Source of the DNA: Stutzerimonas stutzeri KOS6
GTDB taxonomy: Bacteria > Pseudomonadota > Gammaproteobacteria > Pseudomonadales > Pseudomonadaceae
Length of the DNA: 64,000 nt
Assembly (NCBI RefSeq): GCF_000307775.2
Contig: NZ_KK020676.1
Coordinates: 2,645,950-2,709,949, forward strand
Reading direction: 5' to 3'
Shown here: positions 19,319 to 36,429 of the stretch, piece after piece
Position numbering within the stretch: position 1 is the stretch's first letter
How the letters are laid out: every line of letters starts with the position of its first letter
Notes under the pieces: model-generated
The model's database searches: none
Seen by the model: the letters and a program-made list of their open reading frames with translations, nothing else
Told to the model about the DNA's origin: nothing
Program-made: the position numbers and the translations under genes

Positions 19319-21922
19319 TCAGCGCTTGTCCTCGACCTTCCACTTGCCGCCGTCGTAGAAAGCCTTCCATCCGGTCGGCTTGCCGTCCACTTCGGTCTGC
19401 ACGTACTGCTCCTTGGTCTTGCGACTGAAGCGGATGACTGCGAAGCGGCCTTCCGGATCCTTTTGCGGCGCCTCGAGCAGGAAGTGGTACTTGGGATCGA
19501 TCTCGTCCTTGTGCGGGATCAGCTCGCGCACCAGCGGGGCACGGGTTTCACGATTCTTCGGAAACTGACTGGCGGCGAGGAACAAGCCGGAAGCACCATC
19601 GCGCAGGACGTAGGTGTCATCGACCTTCTCGCACTTGAGCTCCGGCATCTTCACCGCGTCCATCTTCGGCGGGGCCGGCTCGCCATTCTTCAGCAGCTTG
19701 CGCGTGTTCTTGCACTCGGCATTGGTGCAACCGAAGAACTTGCCGAAGCGGCCGGTCTTGAGCTGCATCTCGCTGCCGCACTTGTCGCACTCCAGGCTCG
19801 GACCTTCGTAGCCCTTGATGCGGTACTGGCCTTGCTCGATCTCGTAGCCGGAGCAATCCGGATTGTTGCCGCAGATATGCAGCTTGTGCGTCTCGTCGAG
19901 CAGGTAAGCGTCCATTGCGGTACTGCAGATCGGGCAGCGATGCTTGCCCAGCAGCACGCGGGACTCGGACTCCCCCTCGTCATCGGCGGCGATTTCGTCA
20001 CCGGGAATCAGGTTGACCGTGGACTTGCAGCGCTCCTTCGGTGGCAGGCTGTAGCCGGAGCAGCCGAGGAATACGCCGGTCGAGGCGGTGCGGATCATCA
20101 TCGGCCGCCCGCAGACCTTGCATGGGATATCGGTCAGGGTCGGCTGGTTGGCGCGCATGCCGTTCTCGCTGGCTTCGGCGACCTCGAGCTTCTTGCGGAA
20201 ATCACCGTAGAACTCGTCCAGCACGTGTTTCCAGTCACGTTCGCCCTGGGCGACGTCGTCCAGGTGCTCTTCCATGCCGGCGGTGAAGCCGTAGTCCATC
20301 AGGTTGTTGAAGCTCTCGGACAGGCGCTCGGTAACGATGTCGCCCATCTTCTCCGAATAGAAGCGGCGGTTGTGCAGCGAGACGTAGCCGCGGTCCTGGA
20401 TGGTCGAAATGATTGCCGCGTAGGTGGAAGGCCGGCCGATACCGCGCTTCTCCATCTCCTTGACCAGGCTGGCTTCGGAGTAACGCGCCGGCGGCTTGGT
20501 GAAGTGCTGGCTCGGGTCGAGCTTGAGCAGCTTCATGTCGTCGCCCTTGTTCATCTCAGGCAACACATCATCCTCACCGGCCTTGCTCTGCTGCGGCATG
20601 ACCCTGGTGTAACCGTCGAACTTGAGGATGCGGCCCTTGGCGCGCAGCTCGAAATTACCGGCAGCTACCGTAACGCTGGTGGACAGGTACTGTGCCGGCG
20701 GCATCTGGCAGGCGACGAACTGGCGCCAGATCAGCTCGTACAGGCGCTCGGCGTCACGCTCCATGCCGGACAGCTGGTTGGGCCGCAGGTTGACGTCCGA
20801 CGGGCGAATCGCCTCGTGCGCTTCCTGGGCGCCCTCCTTGCTCGAATAGACGTTCGCCTTCTCCGGCAGGTACTTGTCACCGAACTCGTTCTCGATGAAG
20901 CCGCGGACCATCCCGATCGCATCGGCCGAGAGGTTGGTCGAATCGGTACGCATGTAGGTGATGTAGCCTGCTTCGTATAAGCGCTGGGCCATCATCATGG
21001 TCTTCTTCACGCCGAAACCGAGGCGATTGCTCGCGGCCTGCTGCAGGGTCGAGGTGATGAAGGGGGCCGAGGGCTTGCTGCTGGTGGGCTTGTCCTCGCG
21101 CTTGCTGACGCTGTACTGCGCGCCCTTGAGCTTCTCGAGCGCGGCACTGGCCTGCGCCTCGTTCAGAGGCTTGAAGGCCTCGCCGTTCTCACGGGCGACC
21201 TCAAAGCGCACCTTGGCCTGCTGCGCGGTCGTCAGGTCGGCATGCACTTCCCAGTATTCTTCCGGCACGAAGGCACGGATCTCGCGCTCGCGCTCGACCA
21301 CCAGCTTCACCGCTACCGATTGCACCCGGCCGGCCGAAAGGCCACGGGCGATCTTCTGCCAGAGCAGCGGCGACACCATGTAGCCGACCACGCGATCAAG
21401 AAAGCGCCGGGCCTGCTGGGCATTGACCCGATTCAGGTCGAGCTGGCCAGGCTGGGCGAAGGCTTCCTGAATCGCCTTCTTGGTGATTTCGTTGAACACC
21501 ACGCGTTTGTAGCGACCGTCATCGCCACCGATGGACTCGCGCAGGTGCCAGGCGATGGCCTCCCCCTCTCTATCCAAGTCGGTTGCGAGATAGATGGTGT
21601 CGGCTTCCTTGGCCAGGCGCCGCAATTCCTCGATCACCTTCTCCTTGCCCGGTAGGATCTCGTACTTGGCCTTCCAGCCGTGCTCCGGATCGACACCCAT
21701 GCGCGCGACGAGCTGACGCTTGGCTTTTTCCTTCGGCGACAGCACAGGCGCCTCGGCAGCGGCAGCCTTGCCGCGCTTGACAGGCTCCTTGCTGGCCGAG
21801 CCGCTGGTGGGAAGGTCGCGGATATGGCCGATACTCGACTTCACCACGTACTGGTTGCCCAAATACTTGTTGATGGTCTTGGCCTTGGCCGGTGATTCCA
21901 CGATGACCAGCGATTTACCCAT
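19319..21922 (-). CDS. topA: DNA topoisomerase I
   Basis: An 867-residue type IA topoisomerase that relaxes negative supercoils. It starts with the Toprim domain ([22 protein letters not shown]). The active-site Tyr lies in the segment [13 protein letters not shown], and four-cysteine zinc motifs occupy the C-terminal third ([54 protein letters not shown]), followed by a zinc-ribbon-like tail. Length matches Pseudomonas TopA. The frame runs on upstream to 22090, but the family start is the ATG at 21922; only a weak AGGA site precedes it. Confidence 0.97.
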   Translation of the reverse strand: MGKSLVIVESPAKAKTINKYLGNQYVVKSSIGHIRDLPTSGSASKEPVKRGKAAAAEAPVLSPKEKAKRQLVARMGVDPEHGWKAKYEILPGKEKVIEELRRLAKEADTIYLATDLDREGEAIAWHLRESIGGDDGRYKRVVFNEITKKAIQEAFAQPGQLDLNRVNAQQARRFLDRVVGYMVSPLLWQKIARGLSAGRVQSVAVKLVVEREREIRAFVPEEYWEVHADLTTAQQAKVRFEVARENGEAFKPLNEAQASAALEKLKGAQYSVSKREDKPTSSKPSAPFITSTLQQAASNRLGFGVKKTMMMAQRLYEAGYITYMRTDSTNLSADAIGMVRGFIENEFGDKYLPEKANVYSSKEGAQEAHEAIRPSDVNLRPNQLSGMERDAERLYELIWRQFVACQMPPAQYLSTSVTVAAGNFELRAKGRILKFDGYTRVMPQQSKAGEDDVLPEMNKGDDMKLLKLDPSQHFTKPPARYSEASLVKEMEKRGIGRPSTYAAIISTIQDRGYVSLHNRRFYSEKMGDIVTERLSESFNNLMDYGFTAGMEEHLDDVAQGERDWKHVLDEFYGDFRKKLEVAEASENGMRANQPTLTDIPCKVCGRPMMIRTASTGVFLGCSGYSLPPKERCKSTVNLIPGDEIAADDEGESESRVLLGKHRCPICSTAMDAYLLDETHKLHICGNNPDCSGYEIEQGQYRIKGYEGPSLECDKCGSEMQLKTGRFGKFFGCTNAECKNTRKLLKNGEPAPPKMDAVKMPELKCEKVDDTYVLRDGASGLFLAASQFPKNRETRAPLVRELIPHKDEIDPKYHFLLEAPQKDPEGRFAVIRFSRKTKEQYVQTEVDGKPTGWKAFYDGGKWKVEDKR

Positions 21923-22202
21923 GGAGAGGAGAGTTCCTGAATCGAGAGGTGAACAGAGGCGGCGCCTCCGGCAGTATGAATACCCGTGCCAACGATAGTC
22001 GGCATCAGCGAGCGTTCGTGTGCATTTTTGCGTGCGAAATGAACAAGCAGGCCAACTGCCCTGCTCGACATCCCGCCGCGATCGAAGCACCGGCTCGATG
22101 CCGTGAACCGAACGCTGAGGTTTGGCTCTGCCTGAAAAGCACCGCTATATATAGTGGCGATGGACGTGAGGTCAAGCGCGAGGCAAACGGCTGGACATCA
22201 GT

Positions 22203-22436
22203 TCAACCGGCAAAAAGGCTCGGCTCGGCTTCGATCAGAGCGAACCGCGGAACGGTTTCACCGTTGACCTCGACGGTTTCGGTGAACATCGACAACGGGC
22301 GGACCCACAGGCCACGCTCGCCGTACAGCGACTGATAGAACACCATCCATTCCTCGGTTTCCGAATGGCGCGCCACGGCGAATACACGGTATTCCGGGCC
22401 CTTGTAGTGGCGATAACGCCCTGGTTCCAATTGCAT
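22203..22436 (-). CDS. DUF1653 family small protein
   Basis: A 77-residue protein, MQLEPGRYRHYKGPEYRVFAVARHSETEEWMVFYQSLYGERGLWVRPLSMFTETV, which is the typical DUF1653 fold: a short beta-barrel with the YRHYKGxxYxVxxxARHSET pattern. No function is established. A GAGGT site precedes the ATG at 22436; earlier in-frame codons are unlikely because they run into the fadA terminator. It lies upstream of topA on the same strand, as in other pseudomonads. Confidence 0.85.
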   Translation of the reverse strand: MQLEPGRYRHYKGPEYRVFAVARHSETEEWMVFYQSLYGERGLWVRPLSMFTETVEVNGETVPRFALIEAEPSLFAG

Positions 22437-22464
22437 GCCTACCTCTGCTCCACAAGCCGGCTGC

Positions 22465-22496
22465 CAAAAAAAGAAAACCGGGGCACCAGGCCCCGG
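22465..22496 (-). terminator. rho-independent terminator of fadBA
   Basis: Read on the minus strand, CCGGGGC and GCCCCGG (22478-22484 and 22490-22496) form a 7-bp stem with a 5-base loop, followed by TTTTCTTTTTTT. It lies 84 bases past the fadA stop. Confidence 0.88.
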
Positions 22497-22579
22497 CTTC
22501 CATGCGCAGGCTGACAATCGGTCTTCCGCGAAATGGCGGAAATGGCTGTCAGCCTAGCGCAGTCATCTGCATCTGTCTT

Positions 22580-26360
<3,781 letters not shown>

Positions 26361-28394
26361 ATGTCCAAAGCCCCCATCGCCCACGCCGAAACCGGCACCG
26401 ATCCCTATCGCTGGCTGGAAAAGCGGGATGCCGAAGACGTACTGGCCTACCTGAAGGCAGAAAACGCTTACCTCGAAGAACAGCTCGCCGAGCAGGCCGG
26501 GCTGCGCGAAACGCTGTTCCAGGAAATCAAGGGCCGCATCCGCGAAACCGATCTTTCCCTGCCGTCGCCCTGGGGGCCGTGGCTGTATTACCAGCGCACC
26601 ACGGCTGGCGACGAATACCCGCGGCACTATCGCTGCCCGCGCCCGGTCGATGGCTCGCTCAGCGTTGACGAGAACGCCGAACAGCTGCTGCTCGACCCCA
26701 ACGAGCTGGCCGGCGGCGGTTTCCTTTCGCTCGGTGCCTTCAGCGTCAGCCAGGATCACGCCAAGCTGGCCTACAGCCTCGATCGCGAAGGCGACGAGAT
26801 CTACCGGCTGTTCGTCAAGGATCTCGTCAGCGGCGACGTGACCGCCCTGCCCTTCGACGATTGCGACGGCAGCATGACCTGGGGCAACGACAGCCAGACG
26901 CTGTTCTACGGCGAGCTGGACGATACCCACCGCCCGCACAAGATTTACCGTCATCGCCTGGGAGAAGCCGCCAGCAGCGAGGTTTATCACGACCCGGACG
27001 GGCGCTTCTTCGTGCATTGTTACCGCGCCAGTTCCGAGCGCCAGCTGGTCATCCTCTCCCACAGCAAGACCACCAGCGAAGCCTGGGCGCTGTCGGCGGA
27101 CGAGCCGGAAGGGCAATGGACGTGCCTGGCGCCACGCCAGGAGGACCACGAGTACTTTCCCGATCACGGCCTTCACGAAGGTCAGTGGAGCTGGCTGATC
27201 CGCAGCAACCAGGCGGGCATCAACTTCGCCCTCTATCACGCCAGCGAGGCGCAGCCCGAGCGGGAGCACTGGCAGGAACTGGTCGCGCATGACGACGCGG
27301 TGATGCTCGAGGACGTCAGCCTCAACGCCGAGGCGATCACCCTGACCCTGCGCGAAGGCGGCCTGCCGGTGATCGAGGTGCGGCCGCAGGGCGTGCAGCC
27401 CTATCGCCTTCAGCTGCCCGATGCAGCCTACAGCCTGCACGTACAGGATTCGCTGGAATTCACCAGCACGGTGATCCGCCTGCGCTATGAGGCGCTCAAC
27501 CGCCCGGCGCAAGTCCGTCAGCTGACGCTGGCCGACGGCACCCAGGCAGTGCTCAAGGAAACTCCGGTGGAAGGCCCCTTCGATGCGGACGCCTATGAAA
27601 GTCGACGCATCTGGGCGACCGCCCAGGACGGCACGCAGATCCCCATCAGCCTGGTCGGCCGCCGCGACAGCTTCGGTAAGCCGGCTCCGCTCTATCTCTA
27701 TGGTTACGGCGCCTATGGGCACAGCCTCGATCCGTGGTTCTCGCATGCGCGCCTGTCGCTGCTCGACCGCGGTTTCGTCTTCGCCATCGCCCATGTGCGT
27801 GGTGGCGGCGATCTCGGAGAAGCCTGGTATCGCGCCGGCAAGCTGGAACACAAGCCGAACACCTTCAGCGACTTCATCGCCAGCGCCGAACAGTTGTTGG
27901 CCGACGGCTACACCACCTCTGCGCGCCTGGCCATCAGCGGTGGCAGTGCCGGCGGCCTGCTGATCGGCGCGGTGCTGAACATGCGTCCGGAGCTGTTCGG
28001 CGCAGCCATCGCCGAGGTGCCCTTCGTCGATGTGCTCAACACCATGCTCAACGCCGACCTGCCGCTGACCGTGACCGAGTACGACGAATGGGGCGATCCG
28101 AATCAGCCGGAGGTGCACGAACGCATCCGCGCCTACGCGCCGTACGAGAACGTCCGCGCCCAGGCCTATCCGCCGTTGCTTGCCGTGGCCGGCTACAACG
28201 ACAGCCGCGTGCAGTACTGGGAGGCGGCCAAGTGGGTCGCCAAGCTGCGCGCCACCCGCACCGACGACAACCTGCTGTTGCTCAAGACCGAGTTCGGCGC
28301 CGGCCACGGTGGCATGAGCGGTCGCTACCAGGCGCTCAAGGACGTCGCGCTGGAGTACTCTTTCGTGCTCAAGGTATTCGGCATGGCCGGATAG
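26361..28394 (+). CDS. ptrB: oligopeptidase B (S9A serine peptidase)
   Basis: A 677-residue prolyl-oligopeptidase-fold enzyme. Residues 1-80 and about 400-677 form the alpha/beta-hydrolase domain, with a beta-propeller between. The catalytic triad is visible as Ser in AISGGSAGGLLIG, Asp in AGYNDSRVQYWE and His in GAGHGGMSGR. Oligopeptidase B cleaves short peptides after Arg or Lys in the cytosol. The start MSKAPIAHAETGTDPYRWLEKRD is normal for the family, with a GGAG site before it. Confidence 0.93.
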   Translation: MSKAPIAHAETGTDPYRWLEKRDAEDVLAYLKAENAYLEEQLAEQAGLRETLFQEIKGRIRETDLSLPSPWGPWLYYQRTTAGDEYPRHYRCPRPVDGSLSVDENAEQLLLDPNELAGGGFLSLGAFSVSQDHAKLAYSLDREGDEIYRLFVKDLVSGDVTALPFDDCDGSMTWGNDSQTLFYGELDDTHRPHKIYRHRLGEAASSEVYHDPDGRFFVHCYRASSERQLVILSHSKTTSEAWALSADEPEGQWTCLAPRQEDHEYFPDHGLHEGQWSWLIRSNQAGINFALYHASEAQPEREHWQELVAHDDAVMLEDVSLNAEAITLTLREGGLPVIEVRPQGVQPYRLQLPDAAYSLHVQDSLEFTSTVIRLRYEALNRPAQVRQLTLADGTQAVLKETPVEGPFDADAYESRRIWATAQDGTQIPISLVGRRDSFGKPAPLYLYGYGAYGHSLDPWFSHARLSLLDRGFVFAIAHVRGGGDLGEAWYRAGKLEHKPNTFSDFIASAEQLLADGYTTSARLAISGGSAGGLLIGAVLNMRPELFGAAIAEVPFVDVLNTMLNADLPLTVTEYDEWGDPNQPEVHERIRAYAPYENVRAQAYPPLLAVAGYNDSRVQYWEAAKWVAKLRATRTDDNLLLLKTEFGAGHGGMSGRYQALKDVALEYSFVLKVFGMAG

Positions 28395-28510
28395 CGTCGG
28401 GGCACAGCGCCGAGGCCCAACACCGCGCCACGCAAAAGCCGGCCGCGACGCCCAGCCGGGCCGAGGCCGTTGCCCGCAACCACGCCCGTTGAGCTCCCAT
28501 CATTGAACCT

Positions 28511-28557
28511 CGGCAGCCCCGTCCAACCCGGCGGGAGGTATTCGTGCGGGGCTGCCG
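28511..28557. repeat. inverted repeat downstream of ptrB
   Basis: CGGCAGCCCCG (28511-28521) and CGGGGCTGCCG (28547-28557) are a perfect 11-base inverted repeat with a 25-base loop. There is no T-tract. It is 117 bases after the ptrB stop and 70 before the next gene, so it could act in a 5' leader or a 3' end. Confidence 0.5.
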
Positions 28558-28627
28558 ACCTACGGCAGCGAACGAGCGGCCACGGCGAGAGTCAGTCATT
28601 GGGAATGTCCTTGTCGGAGTCCAAGCA

Positions 28628-28990
28628 ATGAACCGCACCTCTTCCAACCCATCCGCACAGAACGTCCACGGCTGGGAGCGCGCCGCCTCCCTCGCCGGGG
28701 GCCTGTATTTTCTCGCCAAGGGCCTTCGCCGTGGCGGCCTGGGCGGGCTGCTGCAGCTAGGCATCGGCGGCATGGCGCTGGCCCGCGGCGCGACCGGCCA
28801 TTGCGAAGCCAAACGCGTACTCAACGAAATCAACGAACAGGCCGGCATGGCCGAAGGCCGCTCGCAGCAGATGCCCTTCGAGCGTTCCGACGCCGAACAG
28901 CAGCAGCTGAACGCCAATGCCCAGGCTGCGACCGGCAGCGCGACCGTGCTCGGCAGCGACACGCTGAAGACGCCGCCGGCCGGGGTCTGA
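28628..28990 (+). CDS. small inner-membrane protein, DUF2892-like
   Basis: A 120-residue protein. Residues 20-55 (AASLAGGLYFLAKGLRRGGLGGLLQLGIGGMALARGATGHC) form a pair of short membrane segments like DUF2892/YgaP-type proteins. The C-terminal half is hydrophilic and Gln/Ala-rich (EQQQLNANAQAATGSATVLGSDTLKTPP), probably disordered. The ATG at 28628 has a GGAG site; the longer frame start at 28544 falls inside the palindrome region. The function is unknown. It faces acs on the opposite strand. Confidence 0.7.
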   Translation: MNRTSSNPSAQNVHGWERAASLAGGLYFLAKGLRRGGLGGLLQLGIGGMALARGATGHCEAKRVLNEINEQAGMAEGRSQQMPFERSDAEQQQLNANAQAATGSATVLGSDTLKTPPAGV

Positions 28991-29102
28991 AACTGCGGCG
29001 CGCTTTGGCCCGGGCCTCCAAGAGCAGCCAGCCGCCGCAGGCGCAACACCGCGCCGACGCGTCTTGCTCGGCCAGGCAAACGCTATTGCCCGACGCCGCC
29101 CC

Positions 29103-31058
<1,956 letters not shown>

Positions 31059-31307
31059 GGCAGTCACCTCGGGTTGTCTGGTTTGTTCGGTCGCAGCCTT
31101 GTCACGCAGGCGAACCCTTACCACCCGATCGATCCGCGTTTTCCATGCGGGTCGCCAACCACGCGCCTGTCCGACCTCTGCTCCAGCCGATGCCGAATAC
31201 CGCAGCAGCCGCCAGCCGGCGGCCCTCATCCAAGCATAGACATTCGGCAGCGGCTATTTGCCCGCGACCGCTGTCTCAATTCGTAACCGCGCACGCCAGG
31301 AACCCTC

Positions 31308-32633
31308 ATGTCAGCCGCCAGCAACACCCTGTTCCGCCAGCTCAAGCGGATTCCTCAGAGCATCGCGTTCTATCCAACCGTGATTCCGGCCGGCTATCTG
31401 CTGCTCGGCGTGCTGGTATTGCTGTTCGAGACAAGCGAGCTGGCCGACTCCCTGCGTGGCCGACTGCCGGCAGGCCTGACCGAGGCGGACAATGCCAGGG
31501 AGATTCTCGGCACACTGATCACGAGCATCATTTCCCTGACCGTATTCAGCTTCTCGATGGTGATGGTGGTACTCAACGGCGCAGCAGCGCGACTGTCGCC
31601 GCGGGTGCTGCCGGGCCTGATCAGCGACATGCGCAACCGGCTCATCCTGGGCAACTACCTGGGCTGCGTGCTGTTCTTCCTGTTGCTGATCGCCTACATC
31701 AACAAAGACCAACCACAGAGCCTGCCGGCCTTTGGTGTGCTGCTGGCGCTGCTCATGGGCCTGGGCTGCATGGCCTTGTTCGTCGTATTCATCCGCTCCA
31801 TCTCGCAGTCGATCCAGGTGGACTGGATCATCGATCAGCTGTACCTCAGTGCCTGCAGCAATCTCGCGCAGCGGCGCGAGCGGCTGGGCACCATCACCGA
31901 GACACCGGACGACCGGCACTGGCATTGCATCGAGGCGCGCAAACCGGGCTATCTGCGCGAGGTCAATGAGAAGCGCCTGAGCGAACTGCTGGCACCCGAC
32001 GACCTGCAAGCCGTGCTGCAGGTAGAGCCTGGTTTCTTTCTGGTCGAGGGCCACCCGCTGCTGAGGGTCAGCGCCAAGCTGGACCCGCACCGGACGCGTC
32101 AGGTGCTGGACTGCTTTGACTTTCATGACGAGGAATTTGCCGGTGCCAATGTCTCCTACGGCATGCGTCAAATGACCGAAATCGCAGTGAAGGCCATCAG
32201 CCCGTCCATCAACGATCCGGGCACCGCGGTGCGTACGATCAATCTGCACGGCGTGCTGCTGGGCCGGCTCGGCGGGCTGCCGTCACTGGATGTGGGCTGC
32301 ATCGATCGGGGCAAGCCCAGGCTGTTTTGCCCGCAACTGAGCCCGCAACGGCTGCTCATGTTGATCCTCGGGCCGATCCGCACCTATGGCAGCCACGATC
32401 CGCAGATCGTCATGGCGCTCATGCAATGCCTGAAGAATGCAATGCATGGCGTCGTTTCGGCTGAGCAACTGGAGGCATATGCAGACGAGCTGAAAGCCCT
32501 GCGCGCCGCTGCGCACGCCAATTTGCCGAACGAGCGGGACCGCCAGGCGGTGAACACCGTACTGGCCCGTATCAACGAACTGGACCGTGGCCTGCCGGCG
32601 CTGGCGATGCTGCCGATACCTGCCCAGACCTGA
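31308..32633 (+). CDS. DUF2254-family membrane protein (copy 1)
   Basis: A 441-residue protein with four N-terminal membrane helices: helix 1 around SIAFYPTVIPAGYLLLGVLVLLF, helix 2 containing the signature LGTLITSIISLTVFSFSMVMVVLNGAAARLSPRVLPGLI, then two more to about residue 175. A soluble C-terminal domain follows, with the conserved AVKAISPSINDPGTAVRTINLHG. DUF2254 proteins are widespread and of unknown function. A clear paralogue (47120-48442) lies 14.5 kb away on the same strand. The two bracket the dicarboxylate island. Confidence 0.85.
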   Translation: MSAASNTLFRQLKRIPQSIAFYPTVIPAGYLLLGVLVLLFETSELADSLRGRLPAGLTEADNAREILGTLITSIISLTVFSFSMVMVVLNGAAARLSPRVLPGLISDMRNRLILGNYLGCVLFFLLLIAYINKDQPQSLPAFGVLLALLMGLGCMALFVVFIRSISQSIQVDWIIDQLYLSACSNLAQRRERLGTITETPDDRHWHCIEARKPGYLREVNEKRLSELLAPDDLQAVLQVEPGFFLVEGHPLLRVSAKLDPHRTRQVLDCFDFHDEEFAGANVSYGMRQMTEIAVKAISPSINDPGTAVRTINLHGVLLGRLGGLPSLDVGCIDRGKPRLFCPQLSPQRLLMLILGPIRTYGSHDPQIVMALMQCLKNAMHGVVSAEQLEAYADELKALRAAAHANLPNERDRQAVNTVLARINELDRGLPALAMLPIPAQT

Positions 32634-32643
32634 AATACGAGAC

Positions 32644-32670
32644 AAAAAAAGAGCGGCCCCAGGGCCGCTC
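32644..32670 (-). terminator. rho-independent terminator after dctP copy 1
   Basis: On the minus strand GAGCGGCCC/GGGCCGCTC (32651-32659 and 32662-32670) forms the stem, and seven T follow (A7 at 32644-32650 on the plus strand). It serves the minus-strand dctP that stops at 32792. Confidence 0.82.
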
Positions 32671-32791
32671 GGTCAACCATTCGGTTGGAAAACACTTGTC
32701 CGATCACGCAGATAGACATTGCCATTCTGGGCGGCAGGGCCGGTGACCGAAACTGCACATTGGTCTAACAGACCCGCGTCGAATTTTGCCG

Positions 32792-34838
<2,047 letters not shown>

Positions 34839-34917
34839 TGTGGAGTTCCTTCGTATTCGCAGGAGACGAAGCATGCACCGATCGGCTCCCGTTATTCAAA
34901 GCCTCGCTAAGCCTGTG

Positions 34918-34955
34918 CTTCGCAGATCGCGAAGTCGGCCTTGGCCAACGGCCAA
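34918..34955. promoter_or_regulatory. two candidate LysR operator palindromes
   Basis: CTTCGCAGATCGCGAAG (34918-34934; 6-bp arms) and TTGGCCAACGGCCAA (34941-34955; 6-bp arms) both satisfy the LysR T-N11-A rule, at T34920-A34932 and T34942-A34954. Their centres are 22 bases apart, two helical turns, in the 179-base gap between the LysR gene and the CoA-transferase gene. Confidence 0.55.
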
Positions 34956-35017
34956 TTGTCCGGTGCCGGCTCCTCGGTCATGCTCTGCGCCATGAATCAA
35001 TCGGCACAGGTGTCGTG

Positions 35018-36220
35018 ATGAGCGAACAGACAGACAAGAGCCTGCCGCTGCAGGGCCTCAGGGTAATCGAGATGGGCCAGCTGATCGCCGGTCCCTTTGC
35101 CAGCAAGCTGCTCGGCGAATTCGGCGCCGACATCATCAAGATCGAGCCGCCACGGGTTGGCGATCCACTGCGCAAGTGGCGCAAGCTCAAGGACGGCACC
35201 TCGCTCTGGTGGCATGTGCAGTCGCGCAACAAGCGCTCGGTGACGCTGGATCTCAAGGCGGCCGAAGGTCAGGCCATCGTCCGTCAACTGGTCGCCGAAG
35301 CCGACATCCTGATCGAGAACTTCCGCCCCGGCACGCTGGAGGAATGGGGCCTGGGCTGGGACGAACTGTCGAAGCTCAACCCGCGCCTGATCATGCTGCG
35401 CATCTCCGGCTACGGGCAGACCGGCCCCTACCGCGACCTGCCGGGCTTCGGCGTGATCGGCGAAGCCATGGGTGGCCTGCGCCATCTCTCCGGTTATCCG
35501 GGGCAGCCGCCGGTGCGCGTGGGTGTCAGTATCGGCGACTCGCTGTCATCGCTGTATGGCGTGATCGGCGTGCTACTGGCACTGCAGGAGCGCAACCGCA
35601 GCGACCAGGGGCAGGAAATCGACGTGGCCCTGTACGAATCGGTGTTCGCCATGATGGAAAGCCTGGTGCCCGAGTACGACGCCTTCGGCTACGTTCGCGA
35701 GCCCGCCGGCAGCGCGCTGCCCGGCATAACCCCATCCAATTCCTATCTGTGCAGGGACGGCGCCTACGTACTGATCGCCGGCAACGGCGACAGCATCTAC
35801 AAGCGCCTGATGACCCTGATGGGTCGCCAGGACCTGGCCGATGACCCGCGTTTCGCGCACAACGACGGACGCGCCCAGCATGCCGAGCTGATCGATGCGG
35901 CCATTGGCGAATGGACCGCGCAGCACAGCCGTGACGAAGTGATCGGGGCCCTCAAGAGTGCCCGCGTACCGGCCGGCTATCCGTATACCGCCGCCGACAT
36001 CGTCAAGGACCCGCACTACCTGGCGCGGCAGATGATCGAGCAGGTCGAGACCTTCGCCGGCCCGCTCAGGGTACCGGGCGTGCTGCCCAAGCTGTCGCGC
36101 ACGCCAGGACGCATCGGCCACGGCGGCCCACAGCTGGGCGAGCACACCGACGACGTGCTGGCTGGCCTTGGCCTCACCGACGCACAACGCCAGGGCCTGC
36201 GCGAGCGCGGGATCATCTGA
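35018..36220 (+). CDS. class III (CaiB/BaiF family) CoA-transferase
   Basis: A 400-residue family III CoA-transferase. N-terminal LPLQGLRVIEMGQLIAGPFASKLLGEFGADIIKIEPP and the catalytic Asp D174 in VSIGDSLSSLYG are present. These enzymes move CoA between acids, often from succinyl-CoA to a dicarboxylate; the SUGCT branch accepts glutarate, 3-hydroxy-3-methylglutarate and itaconate. Here it is followed by an HMG-CoA-lyase-family gene, so activating a hydroxy-methyl dicarboxylate is a reasonable guess. The longest frame begins at 34838, but the ATG at 35018 has an AGGTG site and starts the family N-terminus. It is divergent from a LysR gene. Confidence 0.9.
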   Translation: MSEQTDKSLPLQGLRVIEMGQLIAGPFASKLLGEFGADIIKIEPPRVGDPLRKWRKLKDGTSLWWHVQSRNKRSVTLDLKAAEGQAIVRQLVAEADILIENFRPGTLEEWGLGWDELSKLNPRLIMLRISGYGQTGPYRDLPGFGVIGEAMGGLRHLSGYPGQPPVRVGVSIGDSLSSLYGVIGVLLALQERNRSDQGQEIDVALYESVFAMMESLVPEYDAFGYVREPAGSALPGITPSNSYLCRDGAYVLIAGNGDSIYKRLMTLMGRQDLADDPRFAHNDGRAQHAELIDAAIGEWTAQHSRDEVIGALKSARVPAGYPYTAADIVKDPHYLARQMIEQVETFAGPLRVPGVLPKLSRTPGRIGHGGPQLGEHTDDVLAGLGLTDAQRQGLRERGII

Positions 36221-36227
36221 ACCGCCG

Positions 36228-36298
36228 CGTAGGGTGGATGACGTTTTTTTTATCCACCCCCCGTAACGGTGGATGGGTGGAGCGTCATCCACCCTACG
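36228..36298. repeat. palindromic element, GTAGGGTGGATG family (copy 1)
   Basis: CGTAGGGTGGATGACG (36228-36243) and CGTCATCCACCCTACG (36283-36298) are a perfect 16-base inverted repeat. A second inner inverted pair (ATCCACC/GGTGGAT) and a run of eight T lie between. It begins 8 bases after the CoA-transferase stop. Confidence 0.85.
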
Positions 36299-36328
36299 AA
36301 CTACAGGCCACAAGCTTCGAGCCAACAA

Positions 36329-36404
36329 CGTAGGGTGGATGACGCTTTTTTCATCCACCATGACTTGCCGAAACGGTGGATGGATGGAGCGTCATCCACC
36401 CTAC
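36329..36404. repeat. palindromic element, GTAGGGTGGATG family (copy 2)
   Basis: CGTAGGGTGGATGACGC (36329-36345) pairs with GCGTCATCCACCCTAC (36389-36404). It has the same layout as copy 1, 30 bases away, with inner arms CATCCACC and GGTGGATG. Together the two copies fill most of the 209-base gap before the lyase gene. Confidence 0.85.
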
Positions 36405-36429
36405 CGCCCATAACCGACAGGATTCACCG

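Noticed and set aside
36221..36429. The repeated GTAGGGTGG units as a CRISPR array
   Set aside because: The units are inverted pairs with related cores, not direct repeats with unique spacers, and no cas genes are present.
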